DNA of 64,000 bases from Pseudomonadota bacterium. GTDB taxonomy: Bacteria > Pseudomonadota > Gammaproteobacteria > Burkholderiales > SG8-39. Under the pieces are notes generated by a model. The model saw only the letters and a list, made by a program, of their open reading frames with translations, did no database searches and was not told where the DNA came from. The stretch lies in contig JAJZPQ010000004.1 in NCBI GenBank assembly GCA_021811085.1, forward strand, positions 1-64,000, in the 5' to 3' direction. The first letter of the stretch is position 1. Every line of letters begins with the position of its first letter. The translations under genes and the position numbers were made by a program. This document shows positions 17,549 to 26,773 of this stretch, one piece after another.

Positions 17549-17924
17549 CGCGGCGCTGGGAGTGGTGGCCGAGACGCGGCTCGCCGAAATGACGCACCTG
17601 GTGCGGACCTACATCACCGCACGCGACGAGCTGGAGCCGATCCCCGCCGCCGAACTGCTGAAGCGTTCCAAGCAGGGGCTGGTGACCGTACTCGACGTGC
17701 GCCCGGCAAAGGAGTTCGCCGCCGGGCATTTGCCGGGCGCGATCAACGTCGCGGTCGAAGACCTGGGCAAGCAGCTGCGCAAATTGCCCAAGGGGCGCGA
17801 AGTCATCGCCTATTGCCGCGGCCCGTACTGCCTGCTGTCGGTGGATGCGGTCACCATGCTGCGCACCAAGGGCTACAAGGCGCGCCGGCTGCAGGACGGG
17901 TTCCCCGAATGGAAAGCTATTTGA
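17549..17924 (+). pseudogene. ArsR-rhodanese fragment (rhodanese part only)
   Basis: From IAALGVVAETRLAEM to GFPEWKA the translation differs at only about ten of some 122 positions from residues 86-213 of the intact protein at 13855. The rhodanese loop YCRGPYC is intact. The winged-helix DNA-binding half is gone. A GTG at 17466 could start a chimeric protein reading antisense through the merP remnant into this domain, but no convincing ribosome site was found. The copy ends abruptly at about 17917 inside a different gene. Confidence 0.75.
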
Positions 17925-19875
17925 CCGGCGCGTGGTCTGCGGCTGGAACTGCCCCTGCGTCGGCATCCGCGAGACCGTCGGTTTCGCGTTCCGGGAAAAG
18001 ACCCTGCGCAGCAGTACGGCCTGGCACTGGCGCTACACCAAATGGTTTTTCTTCGCGCTCTATATGATCGCGTTCGTGCTGATCATGTTCTCGGGGACGG
18101 CCTACGTGTCGCCGTTCTACAGTGGATTCCTCGCGCTGGTGGGTCTCACCTATTTCGGGTCCTTCTTCGTCGCACCCCTGACCGGCAACCGCTTTTATTG
18201 CCGTTACCTTTGCCCGTACGGCGCCACGTTCGGACTGCTCAACCACATCGGCTATTACGGTATCCGCATGGACAAGAATGCCTGCGTCGATTGCCGACGC
18301 TGTGAACAGGTCTGCGATATGGGCATTCCCGTCTGGCAGCAGGGCAAGGATCACGGGCGTGTCACCGGCTTGGAAGATTGCATGGGATGCGGACGCTGCG
18401 TGGCGTCCTGCCCCACCGACGCGCTGGAGTTCCGCGACGTGCGCAATGAATTTCTGCCCAAACTGCGCATGGACGGCTCCTACCTCATGCGACGCTCAGG
18501 CCCGCCGGCAATCGCTCCGCGGGTCGAGCCGCTGCAGCGCGCCGCTTCGGCCCGGCGCCAAGACTGGCAGGACGGCCGCCAGCCATTGAACCTGATCGAC
18601 GCCATGGCCCAGGCCCGGCGCTGTCTCGATTGCGGTGTGCCCGGCTGCCGGAATGCCTGTCCGCTGCACAACCGCATTCCGGAATGGCTCGAAGCATTGG
18701 GCCGAGGCAAGGTCGAGGCGGCGGCAGCCATCAGCCACAGCACAAGCAACCTGCCGGAAATCTGCGGCAGCGTATGTCCCAGCCATCGCCTGTGCGAAGG
18801 CGCTTGCACGCTCAACGCCGGGAATGGGCCCGTCATCATCGGCGCATTGGAACGCTTCGTTAGCGAAGAGGCCTTCCGCAGAGGGTGGAAGCCGCAGGGC
18901 CGGATCGCGCCCGCCAAAGGCAACACGGTCGCCGTCGTCGGCGCCGGTCCGGCGGGATTGGCCTGCGCGGACCAGCTCAACCAGTCCGGCTTCGATGTAA
19001 CCGTGTTCGATAAGCGCGACGAAATCGGCGGCCTGCTGACCTACGGCGTTCCGTCGTTCAAGCTGGACAAGGCGGCGATCGTTCGCCGCAGGAGCCTGCT
19101 TGAACAGGCGGGTATTCGTTTCTCGCTCGGCGTCGACGTCGATGCGGAACAGTTGCAGCGGCTGATCGAAACCAACGACGCCGTGTTCCTCGGGTCCGGA
19201 GCCCAGCGGCCGCGTGCAACGAATCTTACGGGGCAAGAGCTTGCGGGCGTCATCGACGGACTGGCCTATCTCTCCGACCTCAACACCAGCCGGCTCCGCG
19301 GATCCCTGCCCACCCCGGCAATGACGGGCAAGCGTGTCCTGGTTCTCGGCGGCGGCGATACCGCGATCGACTGCGCGCGCAGCGCCGTGCGCCAGAGCGC
19401 GGAGGACGTGACCGTCGCCTACCGGCGCGGGCCGGAGCAGATGCGTGCCTCGCAGAAAGAAATCGCCGCCGCCCGGGACGAGGGTGTGCACTTCGTTTTC
19501 CACAGGAAACCCGAAGTATTCGTCGGCAAGGAGAAGCTACTCGCTGTCCGCTTCAGTGAAGCAAGCGACGGCCACGACATTGACCACGCCTGCGACATCG
19601 CCATCGTCGCCTTTGGCCAGGAAGTGGATCACAAGGGCTGGCTCGAACGCCTGAACATCGCCACCGACGATCGCGGTTATATCGTCGCGGATGAATACGG
19701 CCGCACGACTCACCCCAAGGTTTTCGTCGGCGGAGACAACAGCCACGGACCCGATCTCGTCGTAACCGCCATTGCGGCAGGGCGACGCGCGAGCCAAGGG
19801 ATCCAGGCTGCGTTGGCCTGCAATTCGAATCGCTCAGTCCAACCCGAAGCGCTGAATGAGCCAGCTCTTCATTAG
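17919..19875 (+). pseudogene. 4Fe-4S membrane/ferredoxin domain fused to GltD-like NAD(P)H oxidoreductase, 5' truncated
   Basis: The frame enters at VVCGWNCPCVGIRE without a start of its own. In order it shows: a NapH/NosR-like membrane part with two or more helices and CRYLCPYGATFG; two 4Fe-4S motifs, CVDCRRCEQVCD and CMGCGRCVASCP; then a GltD-like region with CLDCGVPGCRNACPLHNR, an FAD fold (VVGAGPAGLACADQL) and an NAD(P) fold (VLGGGDTAIDCARSA). The full protein probably couples NAD(P)H to a membrane electron carrier. The upstream helices were replaced by the rhodanese fragment at about 17917, so the gene is probably dead unless translated as a chimera. Its 3' end overlaps mgtA by 42 bp, tail to tail. 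Confidence 0.7.
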
Positions 19876-22539
19876 CTGCGTCACGCCGAGATAGGCCAGC
19901 AGCATGGCGGCAAGCACCGGCCAATAGCCCTGCGGCAGCGGCGTGAACCCCAGCGCCGCCGCGAACGTCGAATACGGCAGCCACATCCCGACCACGCAGA
20001 TCGATACGGTCGTGACCATCAGGGGCAGGCTGGCCTTGCTCTGGAAAAACGGGATCTTGCCGGTACGGATGACGTGCACGATCAGCGTTTGCGACAGCAG
20101 CGACTCCACGAACCAGCCGGTCTGGAACAGCGCCGGCTTGTCCCAGGCGTCGAAGATGTAGAGCATGGTGAAATACGTCGCGTAATCGAATATCGAACTA
20201 AGGGGGCCGATATAGAGCATGAAGCGGCCGATATTGCCGATGTCCCATTTTCGCGGCTTCGCCACGTACTCCGCGTCGATATTGTCGGTCGCCACCGCCG
20301 TCTGCGAAAAATCGTAGAGCAGGTTGTTCAGCAATATCTGCACCGGCGCCATCGGCAGGAAAGGCAGGAAGGCGGAAGCCCCGATCACGCTGAACATATT
20401 GCCGAAGTTGGAACTGGCGCCCATCTTGATGTATTTCACAATATTGCCGAAAACCTTGCGCCCTTCGATGACGCCCTCCTCCAGCACCAGCAGGCTTTTC
20501 TCCAGCAGGATGATGTCGGCCGATTCCTTGGCGATATCGACCGCGGTGTCGACCGATATGCCCACATCGGCGGCCTTCAGCGCCGGCCCGTCGTTGATGC
20601 CGTCCCCGAGGAAGCCGACCACATGGCCCCTGCGGTGCAGCGCCCGGATGACGCGCGCCTTCTGCTGCGGCGAGAGCTTGGCGAACACGGCGGCCTCCTC
20701 GGCGACAGCCGCGAGCGCCGCGTCGTCCATCGCTTCGATTTCGCTGCCGAGCACGACGTGCCCCACGTCCAGCCCGACGTGGCGGCAGACGTTGCGCGTA
20801 ACGATTTCGTTGTCGCCGGTCAGCACTTTCACCTGCACGCCGTGGCGTTTGAGCACGTCGATGGCCGCTGCGGCGGATTCCTTCGGCGGATCGAGAAACG
20901 CGATGTAGCCGCTCAGAACGAGGTCCGCCTCGTCGGCCACGCCGTAGGCCTGCGCGCGCGCCGGGACCTCCTTGTAGGCCACCGCGATGACCCTGAAGCC
21001 GTCTTCGTTGAGTTCGCGGATGACCGATTGCAGGTCGGCGACGTGCTCGGGCACGAGCGCGACGGTTTCGCCGTGGCGCTCGGCCTTGGTGCACACGCTG
21101 AATATTTCCTCGACCGCGCCCTTGCAGATCAGGATGTGCGTCTGGTGGTCCTTTTCCACCACGACCGACATGCGCCGGCGCTGGAAGTCGAACGGGATCT
21201 CGTCCAGCTTGGCAAAGTGCTCCGCCACGTGCAGTTGCGCATCGACTTCGGCGTGCTGCAGGATCGCCACGTCGAGCAGATTCTTCAGCCCGGACTGGTA
21301 ATAGCTGTTGAGATAGGCGAGCTGCAGCACGTGCCCGCTCTCTTCCCCGAAAATGTCGACGTGCTTCTCCAGGATCACCTTGTCCTGGGTCAGCGTTCCG
21401 GTCTTGTCGGTGCACAGCACGTCCATTGCGCCGAAGTTCTGGATCGAGCTCAGGCGCTTCACGATGACCTTCTTGCGCGACATCGCCAGGGCCCCTTTCG
21501 CCAGATTGATGGTCACGATCATCGGCAGCATCTCGGGCGCAAGGCCCACGGCCACCGCCACCGCGAAAATCAGGGCCTCCATCCAGTCGCCCTTGGTGAA
21601 CCAGTTGATGAGGAACACCAGCGGAACCATGACCAGCATGAAGCGGATGATGAGCCAGATGAAGCGGTTGACCCCGAGATCGAAGCTGGTGAGTTGGCGC
21701 TGTTCCGTGATGGAGGAGGCAATCGAGCCGAAATAGGTTCGCCCCCCGGTTGCGATGACCACGGCGCTTGCGGTTCCGCTGATCACGTTGCTGCCCATGA
21801 AGCAGATATTGGGCAGTTCGATGCCGGAGCCCGCGGGCGCCGCGGCGGCAAATTTTTCCACCGGCATCGATTCCCCGGTGAGCGCCGCCTGGTTGATGAA
21901 CAGGTCCTTGGCCGACAGCAGGCGCAGATCCGCCGGTATCATGTCGCCCGCCGACAGGCGCACGATATCTCCGGGCACCACCTGCGCCAGCGGCACTTCC
22001 ACGAACATAGAGCCGCCGCGTTGAACCTGGAACGCGCGGTTCGCCTCTTCGGGCGCATTCGGGCTCGTGTCCCGGCGCAGTACCGTCGCCGTGGTATGCA
22101 CCATGGAGCGCAGCTTTTCGGCCGCCTTGCTCGAACGGAACTCCTGCACGAAGGACAGCAGCACCGACAACACCACCATGACGCTGATCACGATCGCGCC
22201 GTGGACCTCCCCGGTGAGCTCCGCGACCAACGCAAGCGACAGCAGCATCAGCGACAGCGGCGCGAGAAACAGCTCGAGCAGCCGGCGCAGCGGACCCTTG
22301 TGCTCTTCGTGCGCGACCGAGTTCTCGCCAAAACGCTCCAGCCGCTCCGCCGCTTCGGCCGCCGGCAGCCCGTCCATGGACGTCTCCAGGCGCGCGAGCG
22401 CGGCATCGGTTTCGAGCCGCGCGTACTGAAGCAGCTCCGACGATGGCGGCTTCGACGGCGGCGGGGTCTTACCGTTGGCGCCGCCCTGCGGCCCGAAAAA
22501 CGAAGAAAAAAATGCGAATCCGCAAAACTTCAGTCTCAT
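19834..22539 (-). CDS. mgtA: magnesium-translocating P-type ATPase
   Basis: About 901 aa, usual for MgtA/MgtB. It shows the phosphorylation motif CTDKTGTLTQDK, the TGES actuator block (ALTGESMPVEKF), the hinge LGDGINDGPALKAADVG, and ten membrane segments including the long C-terminal set. It imports Mg2+ into the cytoplasm. ATG 22539 has GGAG six bases upstream; an in-frame ATG at 22551 lacks a good site. The leader of nearly 280 nt contains a promoter and elaborate hairpins, as expected for a Mg2+-controlled mgtA transcript. Confidence 0.92.
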   Translation of the reverse strand: MRLKFCGFAFFSSFFGPQGGANGKTPPPSKPPSSELLQYARLETDAALARLETSMDGLPAAEAAERLERFGENSVAHEEHKGPLRRLLELFLAPLSLMLLSLALVAELTGEVHGAIVISVMVVLSVLLSFVQEFRSSKAAEKLRSMVHTTATVLRRDTSPNAPEEANRAFQVQRGGSMFVEVPLAQVVPGDIVRLSAGDMIPADLRLLSAKDLFINQAALTGESMPVEKFAAAAPAGSGIELPNICFMGSNVISGTASAVVIATGGRTYFGSIASSITEQRQLTSFDLGVNRFIWLIIRFMLVMVPLVFLINWFTKGDWMEALIFAVAVAVGLAPEMLPMIVTINLAKGALAMSRKKVIVKRLSSIQNFGAMDVLCTDKTGTLTQDKVILEKHVDIFGEESGHVLQLAYLNSYYQSGLKNLLDVAILQHAEVDAQLHVAEHFAKLDEIPFDFQRRRMSVVVEKDHQTHILICKGAVEEIFSVCTKAERHGETVALVPEHVADLQSVIRELNEDGFRVIAVAYKEVPARAQAYGVADEADLVLSGYIAFLDPPKESAAAAIDVLKRHGVQVKVLTGDNEIVTRNVCRHVGLDVGHVVLGSEIEAMDDAALAAVAEEAAVFAKLSPQQKARVIRALHRRGHVVGFLGDGINDGPALKAADVGISVDTAVDIAKESADIILLEKSLLVLEEGVIEGRKVFGNIVKYIKMGASSNFGNMFSVIGASAFLPFLPMAPVQILLNNLLYDFSQTAVATDNIDAEYVAKPRKWDIGNIGRFMLYIGPLSSIFDYATYFTMLYIFDAWDKPALFQTGWFVESLLSQTLIVHVIRTGKIPFFQSKASLPLMVTTVSICVVGMWLPYSTFAAALGFTPLPQGYWPVLAAMLLAYLGVTQLMKSWLIQRFGLD

Positions 22540-22572
22540 GCGCAGCTCCATGCTTCGCTTGTGGCATGCGTA

Positions 22573-22615
22573 CGCCGGAACTGCAGGGACGCTGCGCGTC
22601 CACGCAGTTCCGGCG
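22573..22615 (-). promoter_or_regulatory. long hairpin just upstream of mgtA
   Basis: Two perfect 12-base arms (22573-22584 and 22604-22615, core CCGGAACTGC/GCAGTTCCGG) enclose an inner 6-bp stem GGACGC/GCGTCC with a 3-base loop. No U-run follows in the mgtA direction, so it is not a classical terminator. It lies 33 bases before the likely ATG and may control ribosome access, Rho entry or RNA stability. Confidence 0.6.
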
Positions 22616-22668
22616 CGGGTTCAATCAATCGGAAGTAGGGCCGAGACCAGCGGCAGGACGCCGCGGAT

Positions 22669-22764
22669 GACTGCTCCGACCTTCCCCAAGGTTTTCGGCC
22701 TAGCGGGGAATTTCGCGAGCAGTCTGAAAAGACTGGATTACGAAAAGCTTAGGACGCTAGGCCG
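22669..22764 (-). ncRNA. bistable structured leader of mgtA (candidate Mg2+-sensing element)
   Basis: In the mgtA transcript two sets of stems compete. Set one is a 10-bp stem (22755-22764 with 22696-22705, CGGCCTAGCG/CGCTAGGCCG) enclosing a hairpin CAGTCT-TTTC-AGACTG (22720-22735). Set two is GACTGCTC with GAGCAGTC (22717-22724 with 22669-22676) enclosing TTCCCC with GGGGAA (22705-22710 with 22682-22687). They share bases and so exclude each other. This is the logic of known mgtA leaders, but the sequence does not match the M-box consensus I know. Confidence 0.55.
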
Positions 22765-22823
22765 GTTTAGTACCGCTGCTGCAACTGTCCAAGGCCAGTG
22801 CCCTTCTGTTATGCGAGGCCGCG

Positions 22824-22853
22824 AATTTACCCTTTGCGCGGAGCGAATGTCAA
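22824..22853 (-). promoter_or_regulatory. sigma70-type promoter for mgtA
   Basis: On the minus strand TTGACA (22848-22853) and TAAATT (22824-22829) are separated by 18 bp. Transcription would begin near 22817, giving a leader of nearly 280 nt. Confidence 0.6.
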
Positions 22854-23169
22854 CCAGTTTTCCGATTTATTGCGCCGGTTCCGACCTGCGGTCCTGAATT
22901 GTTGCCTTTGCTATAGCTTCGCGGGGTTCCTCCGTTTAGGTTACACGGTCTTACCGATTCAGGCCTTTCAAGCTGGGTCTGCGCTGTCGGGCTTCCAGGA
23001 GTATTACTGCGCCGGCATGAAGCCCGGAATAATTTTCGAGCAGCCCGTCGAACCCGATTGGGCGACACCAGCGGACGAGCCTAGATTATAGGGTCGTCGT
23101 GCAGTCGGCCATAGCCGGCCGGGGCCGCACATGGCGCGCCATCGCAGGCAATATGCCTAAAGTCTTCAT
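22854..23169. other. intergenic region between mgtA promoter and moaA end
   Basis: About 316 bp. Only short reading frames without ribosome sites or recognisable products are present. I see no RNA gene or mobile element; moaA ends at its left-hand border, reading away from it. Confidence 0.5.
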
Positions 23170-24165
23170 CTATCCGCCGGTTGCGCTCATTACGCGAATG
23201 ATTTTGCCGGGGAGCTCGCGAAACTCATGGCGTTCTGGCTTCAGTTCAATGGCGGCGCGAATGGCGGATTCGATTTGATCTCCGGAAGCGCCCGAGCGAA
23301 GCAACGAGCGGAAATCACTCTTTTCATCCTGCCCCAGGCACATATACAAAGTGCCGTCGACGCTGAGCCGGACACGATTGCACGCCTCACAGAAATGCTG
23401 GGAAATCGGGGTGATGAAGCCGACATTAAATCGACCGTCGCTCGAACGCAAATAACGCGCGGGCCCGCCTCCAGGAATCAGCGCATCGACCAGATCGAAT
23501 CGCCTCCGCAGGCGCTCGCGCACCGGCTGCAGATCAAGATACCGGGTGGTGCGACCGGTTTTGCCCATCGGCATGGTCTCGATCAAGCGCAGAACGAATT
23601 CATTGCTCTGGCAAAACATGGCCATGTCGTCAATTTCGTCGTCATTGACCCCGCGCATGACCACCATATTGATCTTGACTGGGGCGAGACCCGCGCGCTT
23701 TCCGGCCGTCAGTCCGGAAAGTATCCGGTCGTAGCAGTCCCGTCCGGTAATGCGCGCGATGCGCTCACGCCGGAGCGAGTCGAGGCTCACGTTGATGCGC
23801 GACAAGCCGGCCGCTTTCAGGTCAATCGCCTGTCTATCGAGCTGGGTCGCATTGGTGCTCAAGGAAATATCGTCGATACCCTCGAGGCGATGCAGCCGCG
23901 CGACCAGGTCCGGCAGACCTCGACGCAGCAGGGGTTCGCCCCCGGTAATTCTTACCCGATGAACGCCGAGCTTCCCAAATACCGCTATCAGCCGTTCAAG
24001 CTCGTCGAAATTTAGCCAGTTCGCAGGCTCCTCGAAGCCACAAAAACCTTTCGGCATGCAATAGCTGCAGCGCAGATCGCACCGATCCGTCACCGAAATG
24101 CGCAAGTAATCGATGCGCCGGCCAAAGCGGTCGGCCAACAAGGCGGAAGTTTGGTCAGATGTCAT
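23170..24165 (-). CDS. moaA: GTP 3',8-cyclase MoaA
   Basis: 331 aa. The N-terminal radical SAM motif CDLRCSYC, the GGEPLLRRGL block, the second cluster motif in HFCEACNRVR with CLGQ, and the C-terminal Gly-Gly tail needed for catalysis are all present. It makes the first intermediate of molybdenum cofactor from GTP. It follows the first molybdoenzyme operon on the same strand by 18 bp, so cofactor and enzyme production are probably coordinated. Confidence 0.95.
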   Translation of the reverse strand: MTSDQTSALLADRFGRRIDYLRISVTDRCDLRCSYCMPKGFCGFEEPANWLNFDELERLIAVFGKLGVHRVRITGGEPLLRRGLPDLVARLHRLEGIDDISLSTNATQLDRQAIDLKAAGLSRINVSLDSLRRERIARITGRDCYDRILSGLTAGKRAGLAPVKINMVVMRGVNDDEIDDMAMFCQSNEFVLRLIETMPMGKTGRTTRYLDLQPVRERLRRRFDLVDALIPGGGPARYLRSSDGRFNVGFITPISQHFCEACNRVRLSVDGTLYMCLGQDEKSDFRSLLRSGASGDQIESAIRAAIELKPERHEFRELPGKIIRVMSATGG

Positions 24166-24183
24166 GCACTGGATGTTCCCGAC

Positions 24184-25773
24184 TCAGTCGGCCATCGTTG
24201 CATGCTGGCGGCAGGCCGGGCACATCTTGAGCCGTTGGACGCCCTCCGGTCCAAGCACCGGGTGGCCCGCAATCCGCTTCAAGCTGGAAGCAAGCAGCCG
24301 CCGGCTGATAAACGGCGTGTCGCATGCAGTGCAGGAAAACAGTTCATCCTCGTGCAGCAGTCGCGCTTCGCTGCGTGCCGCGGCATCGGGCAGGAAACGC
24401 GGTTTGAGCGCAATCGCATGCTCGGGACATCCGGGCTCGCACAAGCCGCACTGCAAGCAGTTTGCCTCGATAAAACGCAGTCTAGGCACAGGCTCAGCCT
24501 CTACCGCAAAAGCCCCCGCCGGGCACACATTGGCGCAGCCGAAACAAAGCGTGCAATGCGCACGGTTCACCAGGACTTCGCCAAATGGCATCCCCGGCGC
24601 CAGTGCAACTGGCGCACCTGCGCCATCCGATGCAGCGTGCAGTGCATCAAGTGCGGCAAGCAGCGCCCTCCGCTTGGCCGTGCCGGCTGCCAGCAGTTCG
24701 TTCACCCTCGCTGCGTTTTGCGGCATCGCATCGACCGCCGCCGCCATTGCGCCCGACGCCACCAACGCCACTCGCAAAGGCGATACACCGATGCCGCGAA
24801 GCAGCACTTGAGCCTCGGCGACTTTTCGATCGAGCAGCGCCTGCTCTTCCTTAGCGGCGCGTGCGTCGCGGACCAATACCACGCCCGCCGCTCCCATAGC
24901 GAGCGCCTCAATCCAGAGTTCCTCGCCGAAAGCGGGAAGCGCGTCGATCTGCAGGGTTTGCGCGCGTGCGGGCAGGCGGTCCGCCTCGACCCGCGCGGAC
25001 GACTCCGGTACATGGGCAACGATCACTGGCGACGGTCCGCTTTTGCGTCGCTCCAGCATACGCCGCAGCGATGCGCGCAACGCCGCGCGCGAGGGCCGTT
25101 TGAATGACAGCGCCCCCGTCGGACAGGCGAGCGTGCAACTTGCACAACCCTGACACAGTCTCGGGTCGAGCGCGACGACATCGCCCACCGAGCGCAACGC
25201 CCGCGCCGGGCACACCTGCAGGCACTGGGTGCAGCCGCGCAAGCCCTTCGCGCCATGCGTGCATAGCGATGCCTCATAATCGACGAACTTCGGCTTGCTA
25301 AAACGTCCTACGAGACCGCAAAGCCCGGCAATCGCGTCGGCAAGCGCCGCCTGATCCGCTTGCGGCGCGAAATAGCCGAGCCGAACGATGTTGTCCGACA
25401 GTAGCGGCTTATGGGACAGATCGAGCACCAGATCGAAACTGCCGTCTGCATTCGGGCTGAATCTTCCGATGTCGGCCGCGCCACCACCCGGCGTCGCCGC
25501 CTGGGCATGAAAGGCACCGAATTCACCGGAGATCGAAACGATGCGTCCGCCTACTGCGACGACGTTTGCTCCGCCAGATTTGAATTCCGAAAGGTCCGGC
25601 GCAAAAGCGACGACCTTCAATATCCCGGCCAGTGCACTGACCGCCGGGACAACAGACCGCCCGTCGCCGAAAACCAGTACGACACCGCGCGACTCGAACA
25701 GGACCGCACCCGATGCGACGGCCGCGCCGGGTGCAAGCGGCGTAAGCGCAGCGAGGCAAGAGGACGGGGTCAT
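24184..25773 (-). CDS. multi-cluster ferredoxin-type 4Fe-4S protein
   Basis: About 529 aa with no signal peptide. At least four 4Fe-4S motif sets are visible: CTQCLQVCP and CQGCASCTLACP near residues 185-220, CTLCFGCANVCP and CLQCGLCEPGCP near 420-460, plus CTACDTPF and CPACRQH near the end. A helical region without cysteines separates the two halves. It resembles cytoplasmic ferredoxin proteins encoded beside DMSO-reductase-type enzymes. The ATG at 25773 is chosen; a TTG at 25779 would overlap the TorD stop. A role in electron transfer or cofactor maturation is inferred. Confidence 0.75.
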   Translation of the reverse strand: MTPSSCLAALTPLAPGAAVASGAVLFESRGVVLVFGDGRSVVPAVSALAGILKVVAFAPDLSEFKSGGANVVAVGGRIVSISGEFGAFHAQAATPGGGAADIGRFSPNADGSFDLVLDLSHKPLLSDNIVRLGYFAPQADQAALADAIAGLCGLVGRFSKPKFVDYEASLCTHGAKGLRGCTQCLQVCPARALRSVGDVVALDPRLCQGCASCTLACPTGALSFKRPSRAALRASLRRMLERRKSGPSPVIVAHVPESSARVEADRLPARAQTLQIDALPAFGEELWIEALAMGAAGVVLVRDARAAKEEQALLDRKVAEAQVLLRGIGVSPLRVALVASGAMAAAVDAMPQNAARVNELLAAGTAKRRALLAALDALHAASDGAGAPVALAPGMPFGEVLVNRAHCTLCFGCANVCPAGAFAVEAEPVPRLRFIEANCLQCGLCEPGCPEHAIALKPRFLPDAAARSEARLLHEDELFSCTACDTPFISRRLLASSLKRIAGHPVLGPEGVQRLKMCPACRQHATMAD

Positions 25774-25775
25774 GA

Positions 25776-26483
25776 TCAAGCTGGACAGTCCGCGTGCGCA
25801 TCTCTCGCCCGGCCCGCCTGCTCGATGAGCAGAGCGACGTCCGCTCGGTCCACCTGACAGGCTCGGCCGATCAAGGTCGCAGCCGCGCGATAAAACCTAG
25901 TCTCGGCTTCCTGTGCCAGACGCTCGCAGTGCCGCGGAACCCATGCCAGCAGGTGCTCATCCAGAAAACTCCGCTCGCGCTCGACCCAAGTCGCTGCCGT
26001 TGCGTGATCGCTCGCACCCCAAGCTTCCATCTCCTGGTGGCAAGCCAGTGCAAGAAAGCGCAATTCGGCGCCGAGATGGTCGGGTGGGCCGGCTTCGGGG
26101 ACGGGCGCATCGAAGCCGGCCTCGCGGTAGGCGGCTTCCACGGCGACCGTCGAATCGCCCATCAGGCGCGACTCCAGGGCTACGGATTCGAAAGGTGCCG
26201 GCAGCTTATGACGTTTGGCGACCCCGCCAAATAGCCGCGTATGATCAACTTCCAGCGCTTCGAGCGCTTTCGGGTCGCCCAGCATCGCGCGAACGGCTGC
26301 ACCCAACCTCACGACTTCATCTGCGAGCGGCTCATCTTCTTCAGTCGCATCGGCCGCCACAGGCAGAGCCCCATCCAGCTCCGCCAGCAGCGCAGCGTCG
26401 GGACGTTCTAGCACCAGCCGCGCAAGCAGCCAGTACATCCGGCTGCGGCGCGCAGCCGCTTTCGCCAGCTCTTCCTGCTTCAA
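25776..26483 (-). CDS. TorD/DmsD family molybdoenzyme chaperone
   Basis: About 235 aa, all-helical. The TorD signature is recognisable in EVDHTRLFGG and in PPDHLGAELRFLALACHQE, then in ERSFLDEHLLAWVPRHCE. It binds the Tat signal peptide and apo-enzyme of the molybdenum subunit before export. A TTG at 26483 overlaps the TGA of the diheme cytochrome gene (TTGA) and is the most plausible start; the first in-frame ATG lies inside the conserved fold. Its partner is most likely the catalytic subunit at 27478. Confidence 0.8.
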   Translation of the reverse strand: MKQEELAKAAARRSRMYWLLARLVLERPDAALLAELDGALPVAADATEEDEPLADEVVRLGAAVRAMLGDPKALEALEVDHTRLFGGVAKRHKLPAPFESVALESRLMGDSTVAVEAAYREAGFDAPVPEAGPPDHLGAELRFLALACHQEMEAWGASDHATAATWVERERSFLDEHLLAWVPRHCERLAQEAETRFYRAAATLIGRACQVDRADVALLIEQAGRARDAHADCPA

Positions 26484-26773
26484 TGGGTTACAACCCCGTA
26501 CCAGGCCGGCTTGCTGCCTTCCTTGTGGCAATCGAGGCAAACCTGCCGATCGACGACCTTGGCGCGAGGCACCTGCAGCAGAACGCCTCCCTGCTCCGAC
26601 TGGTGACAGGTTCCGCAGTCCAGGGCCAACTTCTTTGTATGAATCTGGTGGAAGCGGCCGTTTTGCGCAAGGGATTTCTTCGCGGGCGCCGAACCGGCGC
26701 TTTTCGTCGCGCTTAAGGCCGGCATGGCAGCAAGGGCGAGCCCCATGACCAGGAACGCAATAAGCCGTTTCAT
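26480..26773 (-). CDS. small diheme cytochrome c
   Basis: 97 aa with a Sec signal peptide (residues 1-21, ending PALSA). Two heme sites, CGTCH and CLDCH, are visible, with additional histidines as likely axial ligands. It has a strong ribosome site and its ATG overlaps the stop of the ferredoxin subunit gene (ATGA). It probably carries electrons between the periplasmic molybdoenzyme and the respiratory chain, replacing a membrane anchor subunit. Confidence 0.8.
   Translation of the reverse strand: MKRLIAFLVMGLALAAMPALSATKSAGSAPAKKSLAQNGRFHQIHTKKLALDCGTCHQSEQGGVLLQVPRAKVVDRQVCLDCHKEGSKPAWYGVVTH

Noticed and set aside
20074-22638. Plus-strand open frame of 854 codons
   Set aside because: Complete antisense of mgtA with no recognisable domain.
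22669-22764. Cobalamin or M-box riboswitch
   Set aside because: Short pieces recall these consensus sequences, but the conserved core (B12 box or M-box) is not present; described only as a bistable leader.
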